Part shown: piece after piece, positions 16,906 through 25,862 of the stretch
Numbering within the stretch: position 1 is the first letter of the stretch
How the letters are laid out: every line of letters starts with the position of its first letter
NCBI GenBank assembly: GCA_002169105.1
Contig: NHJX01000014.1
Span: 11,437-47,768 of the forward strand
Length of the DNA: 36,332 nucleotides
Source of the DNA: Gammaproteobacteria bacterium TMED226
Lineage (GTDB): Bacteria; Pseudomonadota; Gammaproteobacteria; Magnimaribacterales; D2472
Reading direction: 5' to 3'
Program-made: the position numbers and the translations under genes
Notes under the pieces: generated by a model
Databases searched by the model: none
What the model saw: only the letters and a program-made list of their open reading frames with translations
What the model was told of the DNA's origin: nothing

Positions 16906-18765
16906 ATGGCGTATAAAAAAATAAATTTAAGGAATCCAGACACTGGAATTATTAAAGAAGTTCCAGTTGGTTTTTCTTGGACTGTCCTAATTTTTGGATT
17001 TTTTACTCCTTTGCTTAGAAGGGATGCTAAATGGACAATGATTATATTCATATGCTCTGTATTTACTCTTGGACTTTCTAGCATTGTTATTGCTTTTATA
17101 TATAACAAGATTCATTTAGAGAGTTTGCTGGAGGATGGGTATGTAGAAAATAAAGAAAGAGAGATATCAGATACCGCTATTAAAAATATAGTTGAAGTAA
17201 AGAATTTAAGCATTGATTTCAAAGTTAGGGATGGACTTTTTAAAGCAGTAGATGACATAAGTTTTAATATTGAAACAAACAAAACCTTGGCTCTTGTAGG
17301 AGAATCAGGATCAGGTAAATCAGTTACAGCAATGTCAATCATGCAACTATTACCAGTACCTCAGGCAACTTATGGAACAGAGTCTTCTATTAAATTTAAC
17401 CATAGAGAAATTATTAATGCATCTAAAAATGATCTTCTGTCTATAAGAGGAAATATTATCTCAATGGTTTTTCAAGAGCCAATGACTTCGCTAAATCCAT
17501 ACCATAAAGTTGGAGATCAAATAACAGAATCAGTGCTTTTACACACAAATGCCTCAAAAAAAGAAGCTAAAGATGAGGCAATAGAATTAATGGAATTAGT
17601 TGAAATAGATGAAGTCCAAAGAAGATTTAATTCTTACCCTCACGAGCTATCTGGAGGCCAAAGGCAGAGAATCATGATAGCAATGGCTTTAGTAAATAAA
17701 CCAAAACTTCTGATTGCCGATGAACCAACAACAGCATTAGATGTAACTATTCAAGCTCAAATCTTAGATCTGATGTCAAAGTTAAAGACAGATCTTGGAA
17801 TGTCTATCCTATTCATAACACATGACCTGGGGTTAGTTAAGGAGTTTTCAGATCAAGTTTGTGTAATGCAAAATGGAAAGATAGTTGAAAGTGGCGATAC
17901 AAATAATGTTTTTGAAAATCCACAACACAACTATACAAAAAAATTACTCAGTGCAGAACCTCAACCCAAGCCAGAAATTAATAGCAACGAAGAACCTCTC
18001 ATAGAGATAAAAAACTTAGATGTTTACTATGATATTCCGAGTATAAGTTTTTTAAAAAAAGACAGATTTCATGCTGTAAAAGATACTTCATTAAATATTT
18101 ATAAAAATACAACTATAGGTTTGGTTGGTGAGTCAGGTTCTGGAAAATCTACACTAGGCAAAGCGATAGCAAATTTAACAAGCTTTGAAGGAAAAATTAG
18201 TTTTAATGGAAAAGAAATTAAAGATTCTCCAAAGGATATTAAAAAACATATTCAAATAGTATTTCAAGATCCATACGGTTCTTTATCGCCTCGAATGACA
18301 ATTGGTGAGATTGTTGGTGAGGGGTTAGGGGTTCACTTCAGATTAACCAAAGATGAAACACAAAAAAGAATTGATAAAGTTCTTAATGACGTTGGAATCG
18401 AGTTGAATGCAAAAAATAAATATCCACATGAGTTTTCTGGTGGCCAGCGACAAAGAATAGCAATTGCAAGGTCGCTAATCATGAATCCAGCTTTCATGAT
18501 ACTAGATGAACCAACTTCAGCACTTGATAGGTCTATACAGATTCAAGTAATCAACTTATTAAAAGATATACAAGATGAATACAAATTAACCTATCTTTTT
18601 ATAAGCCATGATTTAAAAGTTATTAGATCAATGTCAGACTATATCTTTGTGATGAAAGATGGAAAAATAGTAGAATCAGGCCTTTCAAATCAGGTTTTTG
18701 ACTATCCAAAAGAAAAATATACTAAAAAATTACTCTCAGCTGCGTTAAGATACGCATCCGATTGA
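16906..18765 (+). CDS. Fusion: two-helix membrane domain + YejF-like double ABC ATPase
   Basis: 619 residues. Residues 1-80 form a small membrane domain: VGFSWTVLIFGFFTPLLRRDAKW, a second hydrophobic helix at about 43-67, then NKIHLESLLEDGY. It resembles small stand-alone proteins of Proteobacteria and phages (sometimes annotated HrgC), whose function I do not know. From about 95 there are two full ABC ATPase domains of the oligopeptide class. Walker A sites are at 132-139 and 408-415, signature motifs at 248-252 (LSGGQ) and 510-514 (FSGGQ), with Walker B LLIADEP at 268-274. The ATPase part closely follows E. coli YejF (peptide/microcin C importer). No permease or binding-protein gene is nearby. 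No stop or convincing internal start separates the parts. Confidence 0.85.
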   Translation: MAYKKINLRNPDTGIIKEVPVGFSWTVLIFGFFTPLLRRDAKWTMIIFICSVFTLGLSSIVIAFIYNKIHLESLLEDGYVENKEREISDTAIKNIVEVKNLSIDFKVRDGLFKAVDDISFNIETNKTLALVGESGSGKSVTAMSIMQLLPVPQATYGTESSIKFNHREIINASKNDLLSIRGNIISMVFQEPMTSLNPYHKVGDQITESVLLHTNASKKEAKDEAIELMELVEIDEVQRRFNSYPHELSGGQRQRIMIAMALVNKPKLLIADEPTTALDVTIQAQILDLMSKLKTDLGMSILFITHDLGLVKEFSDQVCVMQNGKIVESGDTNNVFENPQHNYTKKLLSAEPQPKPEINSNEEPLIEIKNLDVYYDIPSISFLKKDRFHAVKDTSLNIYKNTTIGLVGESGSGKSTLGKAIANLTSFEGKISFNGKEIKDSPKDIKKHIQIVFQDPYGSLSPRMTIGEIVGEGLGVHFRLTKDETQKRIDKVLNDVGIELNAKNKYPHEFSGGQRQRIAIARSLIMNPAFMILDEPTSALDRSIQIQVINLLKDIQDEYKLTYLFISHDLKVIRSMSDYIFVMKDGKIVESGLSNQVFDYPKEKYTKKLLSAALRYASD

Positions 18766-18781
18766 GAAAATGATTTAAATA

Positions 18782-20440
18782 ATGAGTTCAAGAAAGTATT
18801 CAAAAGAATTGGTTGATGGGCCAAATCAAGCTGCATCTCGTTCAATGCTTCGTGGTGTAGGATTTACAACTGAAGATTTTACAAAGCCTTTTATAGGTGT
18901 TGCCTCTACAGGGGCCAAGGTTACACCTTGCAACATGCATTTAAACAAACTTTCAGAAATTGTTGAAGACTCTATTAATACATCTGGCGGTAAAGGTGTC
19001 CTTTTTAATACTATTACAGTATCGGACGGTATATCTATGGGTACTCAAGGAATGAAATATTCATTAGTTTCTAGAGAGGTCATTGCAGATTCAATTGAAA
19101 CAGTTGTTGGATGTCTTGGTTATGATGGATTAATAACTATAGGAGGTTGCGATAAGAATATGCCAGGTTGTTTGATTGGGATGGCAAGGCTTAACAGACC
19201 ATCTATATTTATATATGGAGGTTCAATTAGACCAAGCAAAAAAAACACTGACTATGTAACAGTTTCTGAAAAAGTTGGTGAGTTTTCTAAAGGTAAGATT
19301 AATGAAGAAGAGTTAATTCATTTTGAAGAAATTTCAGTTGAAGGTCCTGGATCATGTGGAGGTATGTACACTGCCAATACTATGGCTTCTGCAATAGAAG
19401 CTTTGGGTATGAGTTTACCAGGAGGAAGCAGCCAAGATGCAGTTTCAGATTCAAAGAATCAAGATTGTTTAAATGCTGGTAAGGCGATTATGTATTTGCT
19501 TGAAAAAGATATAAAGCCATCTGATATTATGACAAGAAAAGCATTTGAAAATGCTATCACTATTGTTATTGCTCTAGGTGGATCTACAAATGCAGTTCTT
19601 CATTTGCTAGCTATGGCACATTCTATTGGGGTAAAACTTTCTTTGGATGATTTCACTAAGATAGGAAAGAAAACACCAGTTTTAGCTGATTTAAAACCTT
19701 TTGGAAGTCATTACATGTCTGAACTTAATGCTTCCGGAGGAATACAGCCATTAATGAAGACTTTGTTAGAAAAAGGTTTATTGAATGGAGAATGTTTAAC
19801 AGTTACCGGCAAAACTCTTAGAGAAAACCTTGAAAATATTTCACCATATGAAAATGACGAGATTATAAAAAGTTTTGAAGATCCTATTAAAGAAGATAGT
19901 CACTTAAGAATTCTTTATGGCAATCTAGCAAAGGATGGTGCTGTTGCAAAAATCACTGGTAAAGAAGGAATGTGCTTTGAAGGTAAGGCTAAAGTCTTTA
20001 ACTCTGAAGAAGACGGGGTAGATGCAATTCTAAATAATCAAATCAAAGATGGTGATGTTGTTGTTATAAGGTATGAAGGGCCTCGAGGTGGCCCTGGCAT
20101 GAGAGAAATGTTAAAACCAACTTCTGCAATAATGGGACTCGGCTTAGGGGACAAAGTCGCATTTATTACCGATGGTAGATTTTCTGGAGGAACACATGGA
20201 TTTGTTGTTGGTCATATTTCTCCAGAAGCAGCTGAAGGCGGTGTTATAGCTCTAATAAAAGATGGAGATAAAATTCTAATTGATGCAAATGCTGATCAAT
20301 TGACACTGAAAGTTAATGATGATGAGATTGAAAGAAGAAGGTTGGCTTGGAAGAATCCTTCAAATATACCTAAAAGAGGAGTCTTATCAAAATATGCAAA
20401 GAGTGTAAAATCAGCAAGTCTAGGAGCAATCACTGATTAA
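18782..20440 (+). CDS. ilvD: Dihydroxy-acid dehydratase
   Basis: An Fe-S dehydratase, third enzyme of valine and isoleucine synthesis, giving the 2-keto acids. 552 residues. Candidate cluster ligands are C50 (TPCNMHL), C123 (GGCDKNMPGC) and C192 (GPGSCGGMYTANTMA); K125 is the expected carbamylated, Mg-binding lysine. The C-terminal region YEGPRGGPGMREML and DGRFSGGTHGFVVGHISPEA is intact. It lies 16 bases after the ABC fusion gene and 2 bases before hemB. The other enzymes of the pathway (ilvIHC) are about 12 kb downstream. Confidence 0.96.
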   Translation: MSSRKYSKELVDGPNQAASRSMLRGVGFTTEDFTKPFIGVASTGAKVTPCNMHLNKLSEIVEDSINTSGGKGVLFNTITVSDGISMGTQGMKYSLVSREVIADSIETVVGCLGYDGLITIGGCDKNMPGCLIGMARLNRPSIFIYGGSIRPSKKNTDYVTVSEKVGEFSKGKINEEELIHFEEISVEGPGSCGGMYTANTMASAIEALGMSLPGGSSQDAVSDSKNQDCLNAGKAIMYLLEKDIKPSDIMTRKAFENAITIVIALGGSTNAVLHLLAMAHSIGVKLSLDDFTKIGKKTPVLADLKPFGSHYMSELNASGGIQPLMKTLLEKGLLNGECLTVTGKTLRENLENISPYENDEIIKSFEDPIKEDSHLRILYGNLAKDGAVAKITGKEGMCFEGKAKVFNSEEDGVDAILNNQIKDGDVVVIRYEGPRGGPGMREMLKPTSAIMGLGLGDKVAFITDGRFSGGTHGFVVGHISPEAAEGGVIALIKDGDKILIDANADQLTLKVNDDEIERRRLAWKNPSNIPKRGVLSKYAKSVKSASLGAITD

Positions 20441-20442
20441 CA

Positions 20443-21441
20443 ATGTTTATTGAAAGAAAATTCCCAAACACAAGATTAAGAAGATTGAGAAGAAATAATA
20501 ATCTAATCGACTTGGTATCTGAAACTAGCCTAACTTCGAATGATCTGATTCAGCCTATTTTCATAAAAGAAAATCTTAATGGGTCAGAAGAGATAGAGAC
20601 AATGCCAAATATTTTTAGATATGGAATTGAAAAAGCTCTAAAAGAGATAGAAGATATCAAAAATTCTGGAATAAATTCAATAGCCGTCTTTCCTGTAATA
20701 GATACAGCAAATAAAGATAGCAAAGGCAGCCAAGCAGCAAATAGCAATAATTTCGTATCAACTGCTATTAAAGCAATTAAAAAAGAATTTCCTGATATTA
20801 TTCTTATAGCAGATGTCGCGCTTGATCCATATACTGATCATGGCCACGATGGGGTTATCATTAATAATGAGGTTGATAATGATGAAACTATTAAAATATT
20901 GATAGAGCAGTCTCTTATTTTGGCTGATTCAGGAGCTGATATTATTGCTCCATCAGATATGATGGATGGAAGAATAGGCTTAATAAGAAATGCTCTTGAG
21001 CAAAATAGTTATAAAAATACAATCTTATTATCTTATGCTGCTAAATTTAATTCTAAATTTTATGGGCCATTTAGGGATGCGGTTGGTTCAGCATCAAGCT
21101 TAGGAAAATCATCTAAGTCTTCATATCAGATGTCATCTAAAAATAAAGAAGAGGCGCTCCATGAGGTTGCAATGGATATAAATGAAGGTGCTGATATTAT
21201 TATGGTTAAACCAGCAATGCCATATCTAGATATTATTCATTTAATTAAAGATAGTTTTAAGATACCAACCTTTGCATATCAAGTAAGTGGAGAGTACAGC
21301 ATGTTAAAACTATCAATTAACAAGGGATGGCTTGAATCAGAGGTTATGTTAGAATCGCTAATTAGTATTAAAAGAGCAGGAGCAGATGCAATTTTTTCTT
21401 ATGCTGCTAAAGAAATATCTATGGAGATGCAAAACAAATGA
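20443..21441 (+). CDS. hemB: Porphobilinogen synthase (ALA dehydratase)
   Basis: It condenses two 5-aminolevulinate molecules to porphobilinogen in heme synthesis. 332 residues. The Schiff-base lysines are K201 (YAAKFNSKFYGPFRDA) and K256 (IMVKPAMPYLD). The metal-site segment reads DVALDPYTDHGHDG. This is the Asp-rich form without the three zinc cysteines, as in the Mg-type enzymes of Pseudomonas, so Mg or K dependence rather than Zn is inferred. Its stop overlaps the trxA ATG (ATGA). Confidence 0.96.
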   Translation: MFIERKFPNTRLRRLRRNNNLIDLVSETSLTSNDLIQPIFIKENLNGSEEIETMPNIFRYGIEKALKEIEDIKNSGINSIAVFPVIDTANKDSKGSQAANSNNFVSTAIKAIKKEFPDIILIADVALDPYTDHGHDGVIINNEVDNDETIKILIEQSLILADSGADIIAPSDMMDGRIGLIRNALEQNSYKNTILLSYAAKFNSKFYGPFRDAVGSASSLGKSSKSSYQMSSKNKEEALHEVAMDINEGADIIMVKPAMPYLDIIHLIKDSFKIPTFAYQVSGEYSMLKLSINKGWLESEVMLESLISIKRAGADAIFSYAAKEISMEMQNK

Positions 21442-21764
21442 GTAATGTTGTAGAAGTTCAAAATAAAGAAGATTTTGTTAATGAAGTTATTAATTCTGAT
21501 GTTCCAGTATTGGTAGACTTTTGGGCAGAATGGTGTGGTCCGTGTAAGCAACTTGCACCGCTTGTTGAGGAAGCAGCAGAGGAATTTAAGGGTAAGATTA
21601 AAGTATGTAAGATGGATATTGATGCTAACAGAGAGACCGCAGCAGAGTATGGTATTAGGTCAATCCCAACATTAATGATTTTTGAAAATGCTGAAAATAT
21701 CGGAACTGAGATAGGAGCTCTAACTAAACAGCAATTAGATGAATTTATAAGATCCAAAGTTTAA
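21438..21764 (+). CDS. trxA: Thioredoxin
   Basis: A cytoplasmic disulfide reductase. 108 residues, with the active site WCGPC (C33, C36) in VDFWAEWCGPCKQLAPLVEE and the cis-proline loop IRSIPTLMIF. Length and motifs are canonical for thioredoxin 1. trxA directly upstream of rho is conserved in gammaproteobacteria. The 4-base overlap with hemB puts it in the ilvD-hemB unit. Confidence 0.96.
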   Translation: MSNVVEVQNKEDFVNEVINSDVPVLVDFWAEWCGPCKQLAPLVEEAAEEFKGKIKVCKMDIDANRETAAEYGIRSIPTLMIFENAENIGTEIGALTKQQLDEFIRSKV

Positions 21765-21782
21765 AATTTTTTCTATATAACT

Positions 21783-21810
21783 TTGCATCTTTTGTAAAAA
21801 GAGTTATCAT
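21783..21810 (+). promoter_or_regulatory. Candidate sigma70-type promoter for rho
   Basis: TTGCAT (21783-21788), a 16-base spacer and TATCAT (21805-21810) lie in the 114-base gap between trxA and rho. The predicted leader is about 60 bases. rho is autoregulated by early termination in its leader in E. coli; no leader structure can be proven here. Confidence 0.5.
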
Positions 21811-21878
21811 TTTTATATCCAGATTTAAAAAACCTACCAATTTCAACCTTTTCAAATCAAACATAACGGAAATTTTTT

Positions 21879-23156
21879 ATGAATCTTAGTGAAGTTAAAG
21901 ACAAACCAATAAGCGAGTTAGTTGATATTGCAACTGAGCTTGGCCTTGAGGATCTTGGTCGTTTAAAAAAACAAGAAATCATTTTTCGTATATTTAAGCA
22001 TAAAGCTTCAGAAGGAATAGATATATTTGGTGGTGGTGTTCTTGAGATTCTTAATGATGGTTTTGGGTTCTTAAGATCACCTCAAGGATCTTATTGTGCA
22101 GGAGAAGATGATATTTATGTATCACCAAGTCAAATTAGAAAATTTGGTTTAAGAAAAGGAGATTCTGTTGCAGGCAAGATAAGAACTCCTAAAGATAAGG
22201 AAAGGTACTTTGCACTTATTCAAGTTGATACTATCAATGGTGAAGAACCAGCTAAAACAAAAAATAAAATTCTGTTTGAGAATTTAACACCTCTTTTCCC
22301 TAACGAGAGACTGATGCTTGAGCAAGGCAGTGGCTCAAATGAAGATCTATCTTCAAGAATTATTGATTTAATCGCGCCAATAGGTAAGGGTCAAAGAGGG
22401 TTAATCGTTTCGCCACCTAAAGCGGGTAAGACACTGATGCTTCAAAGTATTGCGCATTCAATAAAAAGCAATAATCCAGAAGTTGAATTAATCGTCTTAT
22501 TAATCGATGAAAGGCCTGAAGAAGTTACTGAGATGTCTAGAACTGTAAAAGGAGAAGTTGTAGCTAGCACATTTGATGAGCCTCCAACTCGACATGTTCA
22601 AGTTGCAAACATGGTAATAGAGAAAGCTAAGAGACTAGTTGAACACAAAAAAGATGTTGTTATTTTGCTAGACTCAATTACTCGGTTGGGAAGAGCTTAC
22701 AACTCTGTTCAGCCAGCCTCAGGAAAAATCTTAAGTGGTGGTGTGGATTCAAATGCTCTTGAAAGGCCAAAAAGATTCTTTGGAGCAGCAAGAAACCTAG
22801 AAGAGGGAGGAAGCTTAACTATTCTTGCAACCGCGCTAGTTGAAACAGGCTCTAAGATGGATGAAGTTATTTATGAAGAATTTAAAGGCACTGGTAACAT
22901 GGAGATTCATCTTGAAAGAAAGATTGCTGAAAAAAGAATTTATCCAGCAATAAACATAAGAAGGTCTGGAACTAGAAGAGAGGATCTACTAACTACTGAC
23001 GAAGAGCTCCAAAGAATGTGGGTTTTAAGAAAAATTCTTGATGAAATGGAAGATGCTCAAGCTATTCAGTTTCTCATTGATAGAATTAAAACCTTTAAGA
23101 CTAATGATGAATTCTTTAGTTCAATGAAGAATGGCAACGGCAAAAAATCTAAATAG
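21879..23156 (+). CDS. rho: Transcription termination factor Rho
   Basis: A hexameric RNA-dependent ATPase/translocase that ends transcription. 425 residues against 419 in E. coli. The N-terminal helical domain ([20 protein letters not shown]) is followed by the RNA-binding cold-shock-like domain ([16 protein letters not shown]) and the RecA-like motor. Walker A is [12 protein letters not shown] with K184 at the same number as E. coli Rho, then [30 protein letters not shown] and the Q-loop region [23 protein letters not shown]. The 3' end overlaps the convergent hemD by 8 bases. Confidence 0.97.
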   Translation: MNLSEVKDKPISELVDIATELGLEDLGRLKKQEIIFRIFKHKASEGIDIFGGGVLEILNDGFGFLRSPQGSYCAGEDDIYVSPSQIRKFGLRKGDSVAGKIRTPKDKERYFALIQVDTINGEEPAKTKNKILFENLTPLFPNERLMLEQGSGSNEDLSSRIIDLIAPIGKGQRGLIVSPPKAGKTLMLQSIAHSIKSNNPEVELIVLLIDERPEEVTEMSRTVKGEVVASTFDEPPTRHVQVANMVIEKAKRLVEHKKDVVILLDSITRLGRAYNSVQPASGKILSGGVDSNALERPKRFFGAARNLEEGGSLTILATALVETGSKMDEVIYEEFKGTGNMEIHLERKIAEKRIYPAINIRRSGTRREDLLTTDEELQRMWVLRKILDEMEDAQAIQFLIDRIKTFKTNDEFFSSMKNGNGKKSK

Positions 23157-23802
23157 AATTTTTTATTTCTTTTGCAATATCATCTGAAAAATAATCTATA
23201 AATTCTGCTTCATACCCAAGATCAGATATATAACCAATTATCCTTTTTGATATGCCAAAAAATCTTGCTTTTACATTATTTGAATAAACTTTATTAAAAA
23301 ATATTTCTACAGCATAGGTACTTGCAAAAATAATAGCATCAGCCTCAAAAAAATCTTTTCTTATAGTTTCATAGCTATCTAATTTGAATCTTGTATAGCA
23401 AACAACCTCTTGAACGTCTTCACCATTTTCTTTTAGATAATTGAATACATCATTTAATCCATCTTTGCCTTTCACAATCAAGTATTTACCATTATTTTTA
23501 TTTTTACATAAAAGTTCGCATAATCCCTCAGAACCTGGAACTTTTGGACAAATTGAATTAATTCCTTTTTGTGCTAAAAATTTTTTCGTTGAGGATCCCA
23601 TCGAATAAATATTCTTATTTTCCAAGAATTCATTTTCTTGAAAAAATTTTACAGAAGGGATACTTTGAAAAATGATATCCGTGTAATCTGTAGATTGAAG
23701 CAAATACTCAATCCCACTAATATGGAATAGGGGAATATTCTTTATAGAACTATTTTGATCATTCCCAAGATTAATATTTGTACGCGTATCAATTATGTTC
23801 AT
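23149..23802 (-). CDS. hemD: Uroporphyrinogen-III synthase
   Basis: It cyclises hydroxymethylbilane to uroporphyrinogen III. 217 residues, short for the family (about 245). HemD is poorly conserved. Recognisable are an N-terminal segment starting INIIDTRTN-like ([13 protein letters not shown]), [33 protein letters not shown] and [17 protein letters not shown], which follow the two-domain pattern. The call relies strongly on its place just after hemC, which it overlaps by 14 bases. Confidence 0.8.
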   Translation of the reverse strand: MNIIDTRTNINLGNDQNSSIKNIPLFHISGIEYLLQSTDYTDIIFQSIPSVKFFQENEFLENKNIYSMGSSTKKFLAQKGINSICPKVPGSEGLCELLCKNKNNGKYLIVKGKDGLNDVFNYLKENGEDVQEVVCYTRFKLDSYETIRKDFFEADAIIFASTYAVEIFFNKVYSNNVKARFFGISKRIIGYISDLGYEAEFIDYFSDDIAKEIKNSI

Positions 23803-24805
23803 CTAGTAAGTCTTTCCCACCTTTTTCAATGAAATCTTTAAGAGCTAATTCTGCAGCTAAGTCCATGCCATCTTCACTCCACCCTTCAAACTCTATAAAT
23901 GAATTAAGACCAAAAACTTGACCCTTAAAGAAACTTACCCTTCCTGAATGAGACCCATCATGAGCCTCGAAACCGATAGCTGAATTACAATCAGCATTAA
24001 TTTTATTTAAAAAATACCTCATTGCATGAATTTCTCCAGTGAAATCATCTTCTATTTCAAAGCAATCCTTAATAATCTTAGCGAATCTATTATCAGATTT
24101 ATATTGAACCAAGAGTCTTCCTTGACCAACAGCAGGACACGATTTTAGCCTCTTATAGTTTAAGTTTTTTATAGGCTCGTCAAGTTCTTCTTTATACTCA
24201 GGGATATGAATTGTTTGATTAAAAAGTCTCCTTATTCCTGCCTCTGAAAGAACAATACAATCAAATTCCCCACTTTCTAATTTATTTAATCTAGTATCAA
24301 TATTACCATTTAGGTCGTGAATATTTTTAGCGCGCAGGACGTGCTTAGCATACATTTTTCTTCTTAGACTTGATGTACCAATCTTCATGCTTCTTTCAAA
24401 AATAGGTTCTAAGCTGTTCCTGAAAATTAGAATATCATCGTTCAGCGACAGACTTCCTCCATCATTATCAATGATATGATATTTAAGATCTTTATTAGCC
24501 TCGCTGGGAAAATCTTTCGCAGAATGAACAGCAAAATCAGCATCGCCATCTAGCAAACACTTTTCAACATCGCTTACAAAATTTAATTTATCGAACTGTT
24601 TTTTTCCAAGAGCGCTAAGCTTGTCACCTTTTGTAGTTATGGTTTCAACTTCGTAAGCATTCTCAAAATTATCATATTCTTTAAACATTTCATAAGATGG
24701 CCCCTGATCTTCATAGATATATTTTCTTAAAAAGAGCTTATGCATAATCTCTTTAACTTGAATTAGAGCTAGTTTTGAGCCTCTTGACGCTACTTTAATT
24801 TTCAT
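23789..24805 (-). CDS. hemC: Hydroxymethylbilane synthase (porphobilinogen deaminase), divergent
   Basis: It polymerises four porphobilinogens into hydroxymethylbilane. 338 residues, longer than E. coli HemC (313). Conserved parts are MKIKVASRGSKLALIQVKE, the catalytic Asp D98 in VHSAKDFP, KIGTSSLRRK, LNGNIDTRLNKLESGEFDCIVLSEAGIRRL, SCPAVGQGR and the dipyrromethane-attachment Cys C273 (NADCNSAIG). About 18 extra residues follow the first helix (roughly 25-50). The usual GGKGLF loop is replaced by FDKLNF near residue 71. The start lies inside rsmD (11-base overlap). Confidence 0.92.
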   Translation of the reverse strand: MKIKVASRGSKLALIQVKEIMHKLFLRKYIYEDQGPSYEMFKEYDNFENAYEVETITTKGDKLSALGKKQFDKLNFVSDVEKCLLDGDADFAVHSAKDFPSEANKDLKYHIIDNDGGSLSLNDDILIFRNSLEPIFERSMKIGTSSLRRKMYAKHVLRAKNIHDLNGNIDTRLNKLESGEFDCIVLSEAGIRRLFNQTIHIPEYKEELDEPIKNLNYKRLKSCPAVGQGRLLVQYKSDNRFAKIIKDCFEIEDDFTGEIHAMRYFLNKINADCNSAIGFEAHDGSHSGRVSFFKGQVFGLNSFIEFEGWSEDGMDLAAELALKDFIEKGGKDLLDEHN

Positions 24806-25352
24806 TTTTTAATAATAATGCTCTTACATCACCTATTATTTTTTCTTTATAAACTTTAAAAGAATCAGGTATATCTATATCTATAAATTTACTAAATTCA
24901 ACATAGATTTTACATGAAGACTTAAGATTTTGATTTTTATTGACAAGTTCTAATACTTTTTTTTCATAGCCCTGATTAAATGGCGGATCTAGAAATATAA
25001 GGTCAAAATCTGATAAGTCATTTTCTCTTATCCAGGCCAATCCATTTTTGAAAAGAATCATTGATTGATTTTTTAAGTCTAGCTCTGAAATAGATTTTTT
25101 TATAACTAGATAGTTTCTTTTATTGTATTCAATAAAAACTGTTTTTTGAGCACCTCTTGATATAGCTTCAATACCAAGAGCACCAGTTCCAGCAAATAAG
25201 TCTAGACACTGATAATCTTGTATTTCAAATTGCAGCCAATTAAACAAGACTTCTCTTAATTTGCTTGATGTTGGTCTAAGAGAGCTCTTAAAGTCAAAAG
25301 AAATTTTTTTTCCTTTAAGCTTTCCTCCAGTTATTCTGATGTTATTTTTCAT
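24795..25352 (-). CDS. rsmD: 16S rRNA guanine-966 N2-methyltransferase
   Basis: It methylates G966 of 16S rRNA using S-adenosylmethionine. 185 residues. The N-terminus reads MKNNIRITGGKLKGKKI. The RPTSSKLREVLFNWL block, the SAM-binding motif DLFAGTGALGIEA (51-63) and the catalytic DPPF (122-125) are all present. It heads the rsmD-hemC-hemD run and is divergent from the flavin reductase gene across only 33 bases. Confidence 0.95.
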   Translation of the reverse strand: MKNNIRITGGKLKGKKISFDFKSSLRPTSSKLREVLFNWLQFEIQDYQCLDLFAGTGALGIEAISRGAQKTVFIEYNKRNYLVIKKSISELDLKNQSMILFKNGLAWIRENDLSDFDLIFLDPPFNQGYEKKVLELVNKNQNLKSSCKIYVEFSKFIDIDIPDSFKVYKEKIIGDVRALLLKNEN

Positions 25353-25372
25353 CTATAATATTTTTCTTTAAG

Positions 25373-25378
25373 TATAAT
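25373..25378 (+). promoter_or_regulatory. Candidate -10 element for the flavin reductase gene
   Basis: A perfect TATAAT ends seven bases before the ATG at 25386, so transcription would begin at the start codon. There is no ribosome-binding site in the 33-base spacer, and the -35 would fall in the start of rsmD. Confidence 0.4.
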
Positions 25379-25385
25379 TCATACT

Positions 25386-25850
25386 ATGAGTATTCAAGAT
25401 AACTTTAGACTAGCAATGCGCAGATATATTTATTCTGTAAGCATTATGTCTAACAAAGATGATAATGGAGATCTAAATGCAATTACTGTTTCATCTGTTA
25501 CATCTATATCAATGGATCCTCCGAGTTTATTAATTTGCATAAATAAATCTTCAAGAATTCATGACACTCTAAAGATTGGAACAAAATTTTGTATTAATTT
25601 ATTAAATAAAAATCAGGAAGGGCTTTCAAATATTTGTTCTGATGAAGACAGTTATGAAGATAGATTTAAAGATGAGAATTGGAATATTGAAAGCGTTCCA
25701 TTTCTAAAAAATGCTCAAGCAAATATTTTCTGCAAAGTAGATAAACTTACCTCATACCATACCCATACTATTGTTGTTGGCCTGGTTGAGAATTCAAATC
25801 ATGCTGAAGATATATCTACATTAACTTATGTTGATGGAAAATATCAGTAA
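25386..25850 (+). CDS. Flavin reductase family protein
   Basis: A 154-residue FMN-binding split-barrel protein of the flavin reductase domain family. It matches the pattern YSVSIMSNKDDNGDLNAITVSSVTSISMDPPSLLICINKSSRIHDTL and FCINLLNKNQEGLSNIC. Such proteins supply reduced flavin to a monooxygenase or reduce flavin with NAD(P)H. No monooxygenase partner is nearby, so the substrate and partner are unknown. The gene stands alone and converges on a small lipoprotein gene with a 12-base gap. Confidence 0.85.
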   Translation: MSIQDNFRLAMRRYIYSVSIMSNKDDNGDLNAITVSSVTSISMDPPSLLICINKSSRIHDTLKIGTKFCINLLNKNQEGLSNICSDEDSYEDRFKDENWNIESVPFLKNAQANIFCKVDKLTSYHTHTIVVGLVENSNHAEDISTLTYVDGKYQ

Positions 25851-25862
25851 TACTTATTGAGC

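Noticed and set aside
21787-21803. TCTTTT-GTA-AAAAGA hairpin after trxA as a terminator
   Set aside because: Weak stem with a 3-base loop and no proper U-tract; it falls within the spacer of the candidate rho promoter.
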